A DNA stretch of 64,000 nt from Papio anubis (lineage: Eukaryota; Chordata; Mammalia; Primates; Cercopithecidae): positions 56,649,680-56,713,679 of the forward strand of contig NC_044980.1 of assembly GCF_008728515.1 (NCBI RefSeq). Direction: 5' to 3'. How positions within the stretch are numbered: position 1 is the stretch's first letter; the number at the start of each line of letters is the position of its first letter. Positions 12,125 through 24,345 of the stretch are shown here, piece after piece. A program made the position numbers and the translations under genes. The notes beneath the pieces were generated by a model. That model searched no databases and had not been told where the DNA came from. It saw only the letters and a list, made by a program, of their open reading frames with translations.

Positions 12125-12345
12125 TTGAGTGCTTAGCATGTCCCAGGCCTTGAGCTAAATGCCTTGCATAAATGTTAATCCTCATGGCATCCCTATAATA
12201 TATTATTATTTACATAATCATTGCTCACACATTTTGCCAGATATCTCACAGCCAGAAAGATGTGAGGCCAGGATTCTACCCTAGAGTGAGGCCAGGATTC
12301 CACTCTAGTTCTTTCTCCCCATACCAAGCTCCTTCCACTATGCTA
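12125..12345 (+). mobile_element. MIR SINE, nearly full length
   Basis: Runs from GAGTGCTTAGCATGTCCCAGG through GTTAATCCTCATGGCATCCC and GAGGCCAGGATTC to the CCTTCCACTATGC end, all in MIR order. A 15-bp piece, GTGAGGCCAGGATTC, is present twice in tandem within 12259-12308, a local duplication after insertion. Confidence 0.9.
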
Positions 12346-13643
12346 AACGTACGTCCCACATCAGCATGTGGTTATGCCCAGGGCTCCTTGAAAACCCTTG
12401 AAATCAAAATCAGTAGACATAAATCTATGTTTCCCACAACTGAACACCAGTTGTGCCCATCTCTGACCAGAGTGGCTGTGGCAGAGTGGTGATCTGTGGC
12501 TCACTCTCCCCTACAACATCCTGGTGAGTACACCCTGGTGATCTGAGCCTTACTTTTATCCATTCAAGCAGCAAGGCTTTTGCCAGATACAATTTACCTC
12601 CCACACTTTTGGGTATAAAGAGATTTAATCATAGGTGCATTTTAACTTGAGGGATATCAACTATGCATGCTGGGCCAAACAAAAAAATTGAATGAGGAAG
12701 GGAAGGAAGGAGAGACAGAGAGAGAAAATGAGATTTCTTTCTATAATTCTACTCACTGGTGGGACTGAGAGGGAAGGTAGAAAATTACAATCCTTCAGGA
12801 AGTCTTGGTCCTGAGGTGCTTTTCACAGTGACAGCATGTCACCATATGGAGCTAATCTGAGCATTTAAAAAGATCTGTTTCATACAATATAACCCCTCAA
12901 TTCAAGCCAACTTCAACCGATGCTGAACAGAAGTAGGCTGTTCCAATGCTGGAAGAAACATCAGTTATCCTTTACATTATCTATAACATGGTACCTTTCG
13001 AAACAATTTTCAAGGGTAATTTGTGCTATATGACATTTGTTTTGCATTCTGCCTTTAAACCTAACTTAAGTTCACTCTGTGTTTAAATGATCATGGAGAA
13101 CTCCATCCTGCTTCTCTCATCCCTCCATATAAATTCTCACTTTTTGCTCTCAAAGTCCAAAGCTACAAGGTGTGTGTGGTGGTAGGAAAGTGAGGGTTGG
13201 TGAAGGGTTGGCCAGGGTTCAGGATATATGGGTTTTTAAATGGGAAGATGGAAGGAATACCATTCTAGCACCATTCTTCATTTATTCTACCAGCATTTTT
13301 TAGCAATCTATTTATTTAAGAGCCAGATTCTCTGCTAGCAACTAGATGGAAAGCTGTGACCTTCTGAAAGAATTAGTAAGTTTTATCATAGAGGGAAGTA
13401 CAAAGTACTTGTTTATCTACCTCAAATAATGGGGTGCCACAGGCCACATTAGCATTTTTCTCACAATACTCTTCATCATGCAATTAAATCCATTTTAATC
13501 TTAAGTACATTAAAACCATGGAAGATATTACTGAAAAACATGAACTTTGCTCTATGGTATTGTAAGTGCCATCTTAAGTAACTCTAGTGTTGAAATAGCT
13601 TTAGAAAAAAAGAAAAAACTCTTGCATTCTTCACATGCTCATT
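12346..13643. other. Unassigned DNA with a purine-rich patch
   Basis: About 1.3 kb with no gene or repeat recognised. A GA-rich patch lies near 12692-12735. The 76-codon frame at 12262-12492 overlaps the MIR and its duplication and is not a credible gene. Confidence 0.4.
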
Positions 13644-14025
13644 TGTAAGAACTGAATGTGTTCTTCCAAATGCATATGTTGAAGACCTAACCTCCATGTG
13701 ATGTTATTTGGAGATAGGGCCTTTGGGAGGCAATTAGGTTTAAATGAGGTCATGAGGATGGGACTCCCATGATGGGATTAGTGCCCTTATGAGAAGAGGA
13801 AGAGACTTAAGTATACTCATGTTCGTTCTCTCTCTCTGTCATGTGAAGACACAGTGAGAAGACGGTTGTCTGCAAGTCAGGAAGAGGGTCCTCACCAGGA
13901 AATGAATCTGCCAGCACTTTTATCTTAAACTTCCTAGCCTCCAGAACTGTTAGAAATAAATGTCTGTTGCTTAAGCTACCCAGTCTACGGGATCTTGTTA
14001 CAGCAACCTGAGCTGACTAAGATAT
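13644..14025 (+). mobile_element. MaLR solo LTR (MLT1 type)
   Basis: Starts TGTAAGAACTGAATGTG and continues with GCATATGTTGAAGACC, GGTCATGAGGATGGGACTCC, GTGCCCTTATGAGAAGAGG, GCCTCCAGAACTGTTAG, AAATAAATGTCTGTTG and the end GAGCTGACTAAGATAT. It is a complete solo LTR in sense orientation, from a different subfamily than the copy at 8771-9161. Confidence 0.93.
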
Positions 14026-15439
14026 CACTAAATTGAGGGTCTTCCAAAATCTTATGTACTGTGGGGACTGAAGGAGATTGGATCTTAAACTGTTGTTGCC
14101 GGAAACGGGCATCTGAGGGTTATAAGTAGGATTTGAGGGTAGAAATTGAAATTCGTCTTCCGACAAATGACGCTTTGTTTGAAAAGAACCAACTGGATGG
14201 TCTGTGGACTAGTCAGTTTCCCTAGAGAAGAGAGGTGACACGTAGACTCACATTACCAATCTCTCCACTGAAATTCTCTTCCTGATATCTAGCTCTGAAT
14301 GTCTTTCCTGCCCTCTCCAACTTCTCTTACAGACTGAATGTGACTAGTCAACTAAGTCACAAGGGGGTTTTTGTCCACCTTCCCTGAAAGTTCTCCTTGA
14401 GTGGGTCATCATCTTACTTTGGAAGCTTGGGATAAATTTTTATTTTGTACTTACTACAGTACAGAGAGGTCCCATCACCCAGCTAACCCCAATAGTAGGA
14501 TATTACACAACAGTGGCATATGAACAAATCCAGGACATTAATACTATTGGCATCATATACTTTACTAGAGTACAGATTGGGTTCTTACTCAACTAGTTAT
14601 TTCAGCTTAAATATTTGAGGCCAAGATAGTTTTGGTAGCGACCTTCTACCTCATCATGAGCCTGACAGGAGGTAGGAGCCTCCAAGGCCTGGGCAAGTCA
14701 GCAGAGACTTGCCACTAAGGCCACAGAGACAGCATGAAGGATTCAGGGTCTGAGGACATACACAGGATAAGATGATCCCACACAGCAGTAGAACAGATAG
14801 GGCATTTCTGCAATGACATTATGCCTCCACTTCAGGAGAGCACTGCAAAGGAATTATGAGGCACAGACAACAATCACAATTATGGCCTCTTCCCTCCTTC
14901 ATAAGGTGCATCTGAATCTGCTTCAGAGACATGAAGAACTTAACAGCTGACCAGAAGATGGGCACAAACCTTCCTAGGAGTTCTCTGACAAGTCGTGGGA
15001 AAAGAAGGAGGTGTAACAAAATGAAGCATCTTGTTGAAATCAGAATAATATCTTCATACTGCCCCTGAGGTCCCCTCATCCTCTCTCCCCATCAAAATGT
15101 CAGAAATCTGAATTCGAGGAAAACACACAGCTTTTCCACTTCCTCCTCTTCTACCTCATGCATGAAATGAGATGATTTCTCCTCTCTGGGGAAACTGAGG
15201 AGCCCTTAAAGAAAGATGTATATTTACTGGCATTTGGTGCCTCCAATAAAATGGCTGGGTCTCTTTCCCTATCATCCTGGAGAAGCCATCACTTTGTAAG
15301 TCCCACATTCACAACCAAAACTTCTAATCACCTTTTAAATTCCTTGTTGCATACAAATATCCAAGGACCTTTCAATATTTAAGGAAAGCTTCTAATGTGA
15401 AAGATAGAACCTAAAACAACCAGAATCGTCTTGTGACTT
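14026..15439. other. Unassigned DNA, possible old L1 trace
   Basis: No gene recognised. Around 14440-14600 the words CAGAGAGGTCCCATCACCCAGC and CAGTGGCATATGAACAAATCC have the feel of a known antisense L1M untranslated segment, but I would not assign it. The 86-codon minus frame at 14819-15079 has no known motif. Confidence 0.35.
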
Positions 15440-15728
15440 TCACAGAAAAGTCAAGGTGGGCAGAAAAGGAAAGCTCGCAGAAGCTGCAATCAATATATTT
15501 GAGACAAAGAGAAGATAACACGTTCATGAAATGGGATACTCAAAAATCTGAGAATAAGAAAGAGTTTGGGGAAGTTAAAAATGTTACAGAAGAAATTAAA
15601 AATCTGTGGATGGGCTGAAAAACAAAGTTGAGAAAATCTCCAAAAAATAGTACAAAAAAAAAAAAAAAAAAGCAAGAGTTGGCAAGTAAGTGACAAGAAA
15701 ATTAAATCAATTCAAGTCCAAAATTCTC
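15440..15728 (+). mobile_element. Old L1M/HAL1 ORF1-type fragment
   Basis: GGGCTGAAAAACAAAGTTG, GAGAAAATCTCCAAAAAATAG and GACAAGAAAATTAAATCAATTC match the coiled-coil coding part of old L1/HAL1 ORF1 (the 'gataaagttgaggaaatctcccagaa' region) in order. An 18-A run at 15655-15672 is an expansion inside it. The 61-codon frame at 15433-15618 is a remnant, not a gene. Confidence 0.58.
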
Positions 15729-15734
15729 CATGTT

Positions 15735-15975
15735 ACTCTCTTGCCCCAAACCCTCCAATGGTTTCCCATCTTACTAATGCAAAAGCCAAACTCTTGCACA
15801 CACAATGTCGCACATGATTTGGTACCCATCACTTTCTGAGCTCACCTGGTGACTCTGTCCCCGCTCACTTCACTGCAGCCTCACTCAAGAGCTCCTGTTA
15901 GGTGTGCTCCCACCTCAAGGCACTTGCAACTGAGTGTTTCCTCTGTGTGAAATATTCTTCTAATAGCCAGGAAAA
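15735..15975 (+). mobile_element. L2 LINE fragment
   Basis: CCTCCAATGGTTTCCCATC, GCAAAAGCCAAACTCTTGC and CACATGATTTGGTACCC follow sense L2, continuing to CAAGGCACTTGCAACTG. Diverged. Confidence 0.68.
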
Positions 15976-16329
15976 AGGAGGAGAGGTCCTTGGGAATCCA
16001 CAATTCTGCTGCAAGGAGACCATCAGAGCTAAACACCCCAGGCTGACACCTCAGCTGGAGGACCATAAGCAAAGTGACCTGGGCATAAACTCCATCTCTC
16101 AGAGGCTCCTGGATGTTTCACCTGGGAATAAAAAAGTAAGCTGCAATCAAAAGGACAAGACAAATAACTAAAAGTGAACTTAAACTCTGAGTAAGTGACA
16201 GACAGCACCCCCTCTCTTATTTTGCTGTCTGTTCTTTAACTTTTCACCTAAGAAAATATTAGGCTTCCTATTCTCCAAGTCAGAAAGCATTGATGGCCTA
16301 TGTCTACAAAAATAATTGTATAAACTCTT
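15976..16329. other. Unassigned DNA between two L2 pieces
   Basis: About 350 bp separating two sense L2 fragments. The second begins again upstream in the L2 consensus, so these are two copies rather than one copy with an insertion. Nothing else recognised. Confidence 0.4.
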
Positions 16330-16790
16330 CTGTTTAGCACTCAATGCCCTCATAAAGTACGCTCAATCTCCTTTTCTTGCCTTTTTGCCAACAGCTCTCC
16401 TGCCTTACACTTGTCTAGTTCCTGCATTCGGAGCATCCCTGCACACTTGCGTTTTTCTACCTCATACCTCCACTCTCCTGGAAAGTTTTTTCCTGGAAAG
16501 TTCTCCTGCCCACATCTACCACAATCCTACATTCATTGTCAAGGCTTATCTCAATGCCATTAATCCTTCCCTGGTCTCACCAATCAGACGTGACTTCTCC
16601 CTCCTTTGAATTTCACTTGAATATCCCTTTTGGAAGTTATATGACTTCACCCTACATTTTAGTTATGTTTGTCATGTCTGCGACTTCCCTCTAGACTATG
16701 AGTTATTTGAAAAATGAGGGTACAGCTTGACCACTTTTACCACTTCAGAATGATACCACACAATGCTTTGCCCTGAGTGGGCAATTGAAG
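16330..16790 (+). mobile_element. L2 LINE 3' part
   Basis: TCAAGGCTTATCTCAATGCC, TTCCCTGGTCTCACC and CTCTAGACTATGAGTTATTTG follow the sense L2 3' region ('ctctgctcaaatgtcacc', 'ctagactgtgagctccttg'). A short CTGGAAAGTTTT/CTGGAAAGTTC repeat lies near 16479-16503. The 97-codon frame over it is L2-derived noise. Confidence 0.55.
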
Positions 16791-18351
16791 ATTCCTAGAA
16801 CAAGGTTCTCTTTGTCTGGGTCATTTGAAAGACAATGTCCAACCACGCCTTTCCTTCTTGACTGTTTGGAAGCATCACCCTTTCACTGTGAACATAGTAC
16901 ATGTGTCCAGTTGTATGCTGGACCAGAAATAGCTAGAGTTAAAAGTCAGAATATTTCATTCAAACATCCCTATTCCCATATTCCCTTGAAATAACAAAAA
17001 AGCTGAATGAGGCTGGACTTTCCCTCATAGCGACCATCAGAAAGGGCAAACGTACAGCTATCATCTGTGGATGGGCAAGCCTTCCACAGCCTCTGGGCTT
17101 GCCTCTGTGACTCAGGTCACCCACTGAGCCCTCCAGGTGTTTGAATTTTGCAAGCCCTGGTCTAAATCATGTTTGGCCTTTGCCATTTTAAAAGAATCTA
17201 GCGCTAGATGTTGCTCAGAACAGAAATCATACATGTAAAGCTTTGCAAGTTGTTAAAAAATATATATATATACACTCCTCTGAACACTAACACTGAGGAT
17301 CCTGAATGATTTCCTGATGTACTTCTTCTTTCTGAAAAGGTGTCTCCAAGCACCTTTAGAAATTGTAAATCAGCAGCACACAATGGCAGCATGAAAGTCA
17401 CTTCAAGGAATATAAATATAAAACAAAACTGTAACGTGAAAATGTCAAACCCTCATTAAAATACTAGAAATGTCATTTAATAAAGGAGGCTTGGAGGTTC
17501 ACATGGTTAAACTGAGATACTGAGGAAACTTACGCATGAATTTTTAACACATAATCAGGAGAAAAAACTGAACTGGGAACTGTAAGGAAAATTATTTTGC
17601 CATACGTACCCCCAAAATGTAGTAAATAAACAATGAGCAGAGATATGTTTTTATTCTTGCATACAACAGCAGGTCCCCAGAGCTGTGCTACAATTCAGCA
17701 GTGTGTATTGTATTGAAAAAAAGAACTCACTTTATTAAGCATCAAGAACAAAATCCTCCACAAATGTCTTCTCTAATAGAAATCACCTTCACTGCTAATT
17801 TGGAATTTGGAGCAATAGCCTTTTATTAAACTATTTACAAACAGCATTTTATACGTCAGCATACATCATCATAAATCAAGCACACACTATTGCATTAGCC
17901 TCAAATAGACTCAGTTAGAGAACCTCAATAGAGATTCTAAATGCCCGTCCTTCCAATTTTACCCATAGTACCTTGCAATGCAACTTAATTTTGATATTGA
18001 GGCTTTCATAAAAGTTCTATCTTTACTAACTCAAATAACACTATTATAAAATTTAAATGAAAAACAAACCATGACAAGGGGAAAAAATTAATAGGGATAG
18101 TCAAGGGACTCCAGATACATCTTCAAGCGAAAATAGATGAAAAGTCAATAAAGAAGTGAGACAGAAAAGTAGGTTTCTGAGTTTAAGCAGCATAGCAAGT
18201 GAATTTTCACCACCATGGCCTACCAGTTTGAATAAACAGAACAGAGATTATGAAAGAAGCATAAACATGAAGGAGTAGCAGGAAGGCATTCAAAACAAAA
18301 TAGGCATGTATCATTGAATTTTGCAACTATCTTTGAGTGCATATTTCTATC
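16791..18351. other. Unassigned AT-rich DNA
   Basis: About 1.5 kb. A short TA run lies at 17259-17272. No gene or datable repeat recognised. Confidence 0.4.
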
Positions 18352-18530
18352 CAGGTGGTGTGACTTAATGGATGAGAGCATAGCCTTTGGAGTGGGGTAT
18401 CCCTGCGAAACAGGACAAGTTACCCTTTGCTCCTCTGTATCCTTATCCGTAAATTAAGCATAGCTGCACCTACACCACAGAGCTGTTGTGGAGTTAAAGG
18501 AGCTAATGCACCCAACACACTTAGGGGGAT
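18352..18530 (-). mobile_element. MIR SINE, antisense
   Basis: GATGAGAGCATAGCCTTTGGAG, CAAGTTACCCTTTGCTCCTC, TTATCCGTAAATTAAGCATAG and GAGCTGTTGTGGAGTTAAAGG are in antisense MIR order, with one internal gap where the B-box side is missing. Confidence 0.88.
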
Positions 18531-19213
18531 GTGGTTACACTACAACCTTTGGATTGAACCAAGTCACAAAATAAAAATTCAGTATTGTTGAACAAGGACA
18601 TAAAAAGATCTTCCAAGAAAAAAACAAAAACAAAAAACAACTAAATGAACTACTTTAAGCCATAATTAAATTGATCTAAAACTATTAGCTCAGAATAAAA
18701 CCAGAAACTTCAAAATGTTCTCCAAACGAACGCAGCACAATTGTTTCATTAGGACCAGTCCCTGGGAGAGAAATGAGATGGAGAAAGGAGCAAAGTCAAA
18801 TGATTCATTCGTTATGAATGACAAACTGCTAGTCCCATTTCAGTGTCTCCACTTTTCACATTCCTAAGTGTTGTTCTCAGCCTCCACATTCTGGCTTTTC
18901 CATTCAGCGTCTGCCATAGTCATTCTCACTAGGACTATTTTTACCTTTTGCTCACCTTGAATGACGATGGCTCATAGGTGACAGCGAAACTTTGTGATCT
19001 GAGGAGATGGGACTTGAAGACCAAAGGAGTTTTCATAAACCACTTACTGGGGATGAAGACATCAGGCCAGGCTTGTCAAGCAAAGACTAGAGGTTTCTGA
19101 TCAGAAGCAAGAGGATCAACCAAATCTAACACCCACACGGACAACAAAGATCAGAGACAGCTGAGTCAGTTGTCAGACAGACAACAGCCAGAAGCGAAGC
19201 AAAACAGGTGCCA
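18531..19213. other. Unassigned DNA
   Basis: About 680 bp. An A/C-rich patch (AAAACAAAAACAAAAAAC) lies near 18620. No gene or repeat recognised. Confidence 0.4.
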
Positions 19214-19229
19214 AAAATTCCAGGCAATC

Positions 19230-19387
19230 CCGGCACGATGGTGCATACCTGTGGTCCTGGCTATGCAGAAGGCTGAGGCAGGAGGATTGCTTGAGCCCAG
19301 GAGTTCGAGGCCTGCCTCGGCAACATGGTGATACTTCCATCTCTTAAAATAAATAATTAATTAATTAAATGAAATAATCCTTTTTTT
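19230..19387 (+). mobile_element. Free left Alu monomer (FLAM type)
   Basis: A single Alu arm: CACGATGGTGCATACCTG, GGCTGAGGCAGGAGGATTGC, TTGAGCCCAGGAGTTCGAGG and GGCAACATGGTGATAC, then a tail of AAATAAATAATTAATTAATT. No right arm follows. A TSD is visible as AAAATTCCAGGCAATC (19214-19229) and AAAAGTTCCAGGCAGTC (19388-19404), two differences plus a tail A. This places it among the monomeric ancestors of Alu or the earliest dimer relics. Confidence 0.85.
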
Positions 19388-19404
19388 AAAAGTTCCAGGC
19401 AGTC

Positions 19405-22400
19405 AGTCAAGAATCAGGATGTTCAGAATAGGGCTGGCGTATAGCAGTGGTTCAATAAACAATAAATTAATGACCATTAATAAATGAACAAGAAAAAGAC
19501 TCATCATGGAAAAGCAAGCAGTAGGACAGGTATAAGGGTAGAGGGGTGCGGTGAGGAGAAAAGACCTTGACAGCAAATACTTTTTTCTCTATCTGAGAGC
19601 TGCAAGGAGACTTCTTTGAGACTAGAGAGGGTAATCCAGTGTGGCTAGCTACATGCCAGTGTGAGCACACACAGGTGCACCTTGCTTGCTTCAGTAAGGA
19701 GTAATGAGCGGAAGAAATGAACTGCAGCTTATGACCTACAACCCTTCTTAAACCAAACAGCTCCTTTCTGGCTCCTTTTCTTCTTCTCTTTTTCAAGTGC
19801 TCTTTCGTTCATGGGACTCTAAGCAGACTTCAGTAACTCCACCTCTGATGTTTCCAGCCTGGTCTCACAGGAATCACACGCCACAGTTTGATATTTTTCA
19901 GGGCCAAAATTCTTCTAGAGTTTACCTGATTGCATTCCTGGGCTTGTTTAGGACAAAGGAAGGAGAGAAGGGAAAGGGAAAAGAAGGGTAACACTGTATG
20001 TTTTTACAGATTTAAGTTGAGCTTTGTTGAGGGAGAAGAACTGAGACTGTGTATATAAGAAACATTGCTGTTCCTCCTCATCTAATCTGTCAGTATCCCT
20101 CACCAGGTATTTTTTAGAATGGGGTAGTGGTGGTGCTCCAAGATCTCCCCTTAGCACTGAGCTACTCGCTTCTCCAGCTTCTGGGAATATTGACTGCTGA
20201 CAGCTTGCTGGATGTGAGGATAAAAAGGCCCAACCCTCTTGTTTCAATTCAAGACATTTGTGGATGCAGTCCCATCTCCAGCATGCACCAGACAACTGGC
20301 CGAGCCTCAGTGGCAATGGCATTGCAACTGCACTTGAGCTTGTCCCTCTACCAATCCTGACTTCCTCAAATCCCCGCAGGAAGTTTACAATTCTCTGCCT
20401 CTGAGTCTGTTCTGAGGAAACCTAGTCTAAGGCAAAGAACACCCTGTTTGGGGACACATGTCATATAAATTACATTCAAGAGGGAAAATATACTGGCCAT
20501 ATGTGTTTCTTCCACCAGCCACTGACTGGCTAGGAATGATGTCAAGAGATGGTTAGCCATCTCTTGGAATGCTTCTCAGCAGTAGTCTTACATATGGAAA
20601 AAATAGACTCGTTCCTTTCCCCATGGGCAAAAATAGATAACAAAAGAAAATATGCTATGAAAACAAGGGCAAAGTTGTTACCTAGAAATATTTTATGATT
20701 TCCCACACTGCTATGTAATTGGGATGTTCTCTCATTAAACACAGAATAACATATAGACCCTTATTGAATCCAAACAATTTCAGTAACATTATACCCTCAA
20801 AAACTCAGCATAAGTGGTTTATGTAAAGCAGTGGAAAGCTGGGATTTAACGACTATCTTGGGGCTTGGTAAAACTGTGTGGTATTATTTGGATGATTGTG
20901 TCCAGGAATAATTGTTTCATTCATATTGAATACCAGGAAGGCTTCAGGAATTAAATAATTTATATTGAATTAAGTTAAATAATCTAGCCAACAAACCTAA
21001 TGAATCATGAACTGCATTCTGATTGGTGGAGAAGAGACATTAGCCCACAGAGAGTTGCTGCTTTCTCTACATAACCATCCAGGCGTACTACACATAAATT
21101 TGCAAGTTGGCCAATATAGTTGCAAAAGATGAACTGAGTGTACAAAATAGAAACTGAATTCCCTGGAGCCTGAGCTGACCAGTGCAGACTTGGTGGTGAA
21201 TACTAAAAAATTATTATGGAAACAATTTAAAGTTAGCCCTCAAATTTATGAAATCAATGCAAGTTATGCTGCTTGAGAAATTAACTGTGCTTCTCATTGT
21301 AAGACCACTAATTGCTATTAGGGAAAAGTGTGCTTTCAAAGCAATATATGTAACGTAGGAATGTTAGATTGGCTTTTGTCAAAATATTGAGCATCTGTTT
21401 AAAATACATAGTCAAGAATAAGAGTAGGGAACATTTTACAAAATATACGTATGTAAAGTCCCCTTTGATTTGCTGTAGCCATGTTAAATAGGAAATACAG
21501 GGTTATTTATCTTCAGGGAATCTTGAAGAACACCTCACAAAAGCTCAAGAATGAATAATGAAACATGTTAAGAATCAGGTTCTTAATATGTTTTCAATTA
21601 AAAACTAAGTGTTTACATGAGCTCTGCATGATGCGTAAGTGGAGATATGATCATTGTCATTATTTTATAAGTTGCAGTTTCCAAGATTTGTCCTTCTGAA
21701 GCTTTTTATTTATTCTTGGAGGTTGTTTTCTCCTAGGAAAATAGAGCAACTGTACCACTGAGTTTGTGGCTGTGTGGTCTGGGGACACCTTCCTTGGCAC
21801 AAACAACCAAGACCTATAAAGCACTCTCCCTTATATTTCATTCTATTTTTTTTCTAGAGAGTTGAAGTCATGAATAAAACAATCAGGCATCATATCTACT
21901 AATTACTATGTTTACTAAAAGAATACATAATTTGAACAAAGTTTTAAGACATAAAAAGTATTCGGGCCTTTCTAATCTTTATCTAGTGGTACCAATCACT
22001 AGATTTTCTAACCCCGATTTTTTTCTTGAGGGCAGAACATGACTTTTCAAGTTTTTTAGTGTCAAAAAGTTATTACTGTGCATGTCCACAGACTAGACCC
22101 TAGGCTCATAGGCCACTTTTTTTACTGCTTTTTTTTTTCTTTTTCAATAGAAGCCTTTACCTACTTCTCTACCATTTATCCACAGAATGACTGTAAACAC
22201 GCTTCCAAATGTCTGGCCCAAAGTCCTGGCTATTTCATGTTTAACAATATCTACATCTGTTTTCAGCAAACATTTTTCTAATTTCATAGAGTGGATTTGT
22301 TTATCAGAAGTTTGGTATGACAGATACATTGCCACAGGGGAAAAAATTTGAGGATGTTTCTGAAAACCACACTTAAGAAATCGGAAAAGCATTTAATATT

Positions 22401-22679
22401 ATTTACTTAGAAAAACATTCTAATAAATGTTAGTGATATTACATACTAAAATACTGCACAGTACAGAACCAGGAACTGTTGTAATTACCAGTATCATGTG
22501 GGCAAAGAGAAAGAAACTTCCTCTGGTAAGAATGCAAAGAAAAAAAGGCATTCATTAATAGTTGCTTTGAACAGCTCTTTCTCCTGAGCTTTTCATTCCC
22601 ACATTCTGGCATCTTTCTAGACAGCCTTAGAAGAGGCAACTACCTTGCAATTCTAATATTTCTGTAGTGCAGCCAAAAA
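19405..22679. other. Long unassigned stretch
   Basis: About 3.3 kb in which I recognise no gene or clear repeat, one of the longest such blocks in the window. A short L2-like ending (AGCAGTGGTTCAATAAAC) lies near 19445-19462. Frames up to 124 codons (19948-20322, minus) overlap frames on the other strand, start within purine-rich DNA and match no family I know. Confidence 0.4.
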
Positions 22680-22895
22680 GCGATGTCTATGTTCAAATGG
22701 AACCTCCCCTTTGGGCAAGTCTGAGTGGCTCACTTGCTTCACGAAGTCTTCTGCAACCTGACGTGTTATTTATTGGTTAATTTGCTTTATTACCTCTCTC
22801 TTTTACTGAAAGGTGTGTCATTTTTGTTCCCAGCTTTATTCCAAACACCTATAATGCACATAGTAGGCACTAAAATCTTTGTTGAATGAATGAAG
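22680..22895 (+). mobile_element. L2 LINE 3' end
   Basis: GTCTATGTTCAAATGGAACC is the L2 'ctgctcaaatgtcacc' block. The terminal CACATAGTAGGCACTAAAATC and GTTGAATGAATGAA are the typical L2 3' end. Confidence 0.7.
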
Positions 22896-22899
22896 TTAG

Positions 22900-23040
22900 T
22901 AAAACCTCCCTAGGCCTCAGTATCTTCATCTGTGAAATGAAGAAACATAATACCAGCTACCATAGATGGAGGAGGCAAGAATTAAGTGAGATAGCTGTAC
23001 AGAAAAAAAGCACAGTGCCTGGTTGACTATTATTTGGGAA
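22900..23040 (-). mobile_element. MIR SINE, antisense
   Basis: CCTAGGCCTCAGTATCTTC, ATCTGTGAAATGAAG, GAATTAAGTGAGATAGC and GCACAGTGCCTGGTTG are in antisense MIR order. It begins within about 5 bp of the L2 end, so the two old elements abut head to tail. Confidence 0.85.
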
Positions 23041-23449
23041 AGGCAAAGCATTCTTTTCCCTAGCTTGCTTTCTCTCCCACTGCAGTGCAAGTTGACCTCA
23101 GGGTGTGTTTATAATAGTGATCCTCACCCACACCAGACCCTTGTTATGAAAGATATTTTATATAACGTCCCCTGTACTATTCCACTATGTCGGTTTATCC
23201 TTAGATGGCAGAGTCATAAAGAATAAGAGCTAAACAAGGTGAAAGGAAGGACATCAGAACCAGAAAATAACATCAGAAAAAAAAATAACATCCCATGGGA
23301 GGATTGCAGCACGGAACTCCGAAGCAGGGAAAGTTATCACAGCCCTGTGACCAGGTTAGCTCCTGAGTTTTCTTGCTGCCTGGGATGCCTACAGCATAAG
23401 CTGTCATCAAACCTAACACCTCCAAATTCAGTGTGTACTCACTGACTCA
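23041..23449. other. Unassigned DNA
   Basis: About 400 bp. No gene or repeat recognised. Confidence 0.4.
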
Positions 23450-23570
23450 CAAAATGTTAGATATAAAAGGAAATTTACAGATCATTTGGTTTAAACCCTT
23501 TGTTTTATCCACGAAGAAATGGAGCCCCAGTCAGGACAGATAAGAAGCGCAAGGCTTCCATTCACCAGCT
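23450..23570 (+). mobile_element. MIR-class SINE fragment
   Basis: AATGTTAGATATAAAAGG, TTTACAGATCATTTGG and GAAGAAATGGAGCCCCAG parallel the MIR-type element at 11490-11640 in words and spacing. Sense orientation. Confidence 0.5.
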
Positions 23571-24034
23571 CTCATCTTAGCAATACAATTAATGATGAAT
23601 CCATTGAACCAGGGATACTGTATTTTACCTGCACATAATTATTGAAATGAAATTTTGTGTTTGTGTTTTTAAACAGTGGTATCCTCATTATTTAAAACAC
23701 AATACCTTCACACCAATGAAGCACACCAAGCAGAATGGTTCTTGAGAATCTACAAACTGCTGATAAATAAGAGTATTTCAAGAATGTTAGGTGACTTAGC
23801 CATAGAGGGAAATTTCATTAAACAAAAACCAGAGGGCTTCTTCTGAAACAGAACAATCTACCTATTGACCATAGAAGATGTAATGCTCTTTGTTGAACAA
23901 AATATACATTTCTTGCAAAAATATTTTCTCCCCCTACATGCTTTCTTGCAGCCTCCCATTTTGTGCTGTAACAGATGTACTTTAATCTTGTAAAAGGATA
24001 CAAGTGGTGAAGTCCTCAACAACATTGTAAAATG
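23571..24034. other. Unassigned DNA
   Basis: About 460 bp. No gene or repeat recognised. Confidence 0.4.
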
Positions 24035-24345
24035 ATCATTTATTTGCTGTGTACCATGTAGCAGGCACGCTGCTAACATGCTCATTATATACCAGAGCTT
24101 CTCTATCCTGGTTACATGTTAGAATCACCTGGGAACTTAGCTTAACAGCAACAAAAAGCACCCTAATATGTAGCCAACGATTGAGAAATGCTGATATACG
24201 CTATCTCAGAAGAGGTATACTATTATTATACTCGTTTTTCAGATAAGAAAACTGAGATACAGAGTCTAGCTATCTTGCCAAAGGTAGCACATTAAGTGCC
24301 CAAGGTGCAGTCTTAACCCAGAGCAGCTGAGCAGATACCACTATT
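24035..24345 (+). mobile_element. MIR SINE split by a DNA transposon
   Basis: The first half is at 24035-24092 (CTGTGTACCATGTAGCAGGC, CTAACATGCTCATTATA). The second half is at 24194-24345 (ATACTATTATTATACTCG, CAGATAAGAAAACTGAGATAC, TTGCCAAAGGTAGCAC). Together they make one sense MIR interrupted by the element listed next. Confidence 0.8.
24093..24193. mobile_element. MER5-like hAT MITE inside a MIR
   Basis: It begins CAGAGCTTCTCTATCCTGG and ends with the inverted counterpart GCCAACGATTGAGAAATGCTG. TTAGAATCACCTGGGAAC inside is the MER5 signature. At about 100 bp it is shorter than a complete MER5, so part of the middle is lost. ATATAC occurs on both sides, at slightly different offsets, perhaps the decayed 8-bp target duplication. 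Confidence 0.78.

Noticed and set aside
15655..15672. A run considered as the tail of a processed pseudogene at 15433-15654
   Set aside because: The sequence on both sides continues the same old L1/HAL1 text, so the run is an internal expansion.
19948..20322. 124-codon minus-strand frame with a basic, Leu-rich protein
   Set aside because: It overlaps equally open frames on the other strand and resembles no known protein. No start or splice evidence is visible.
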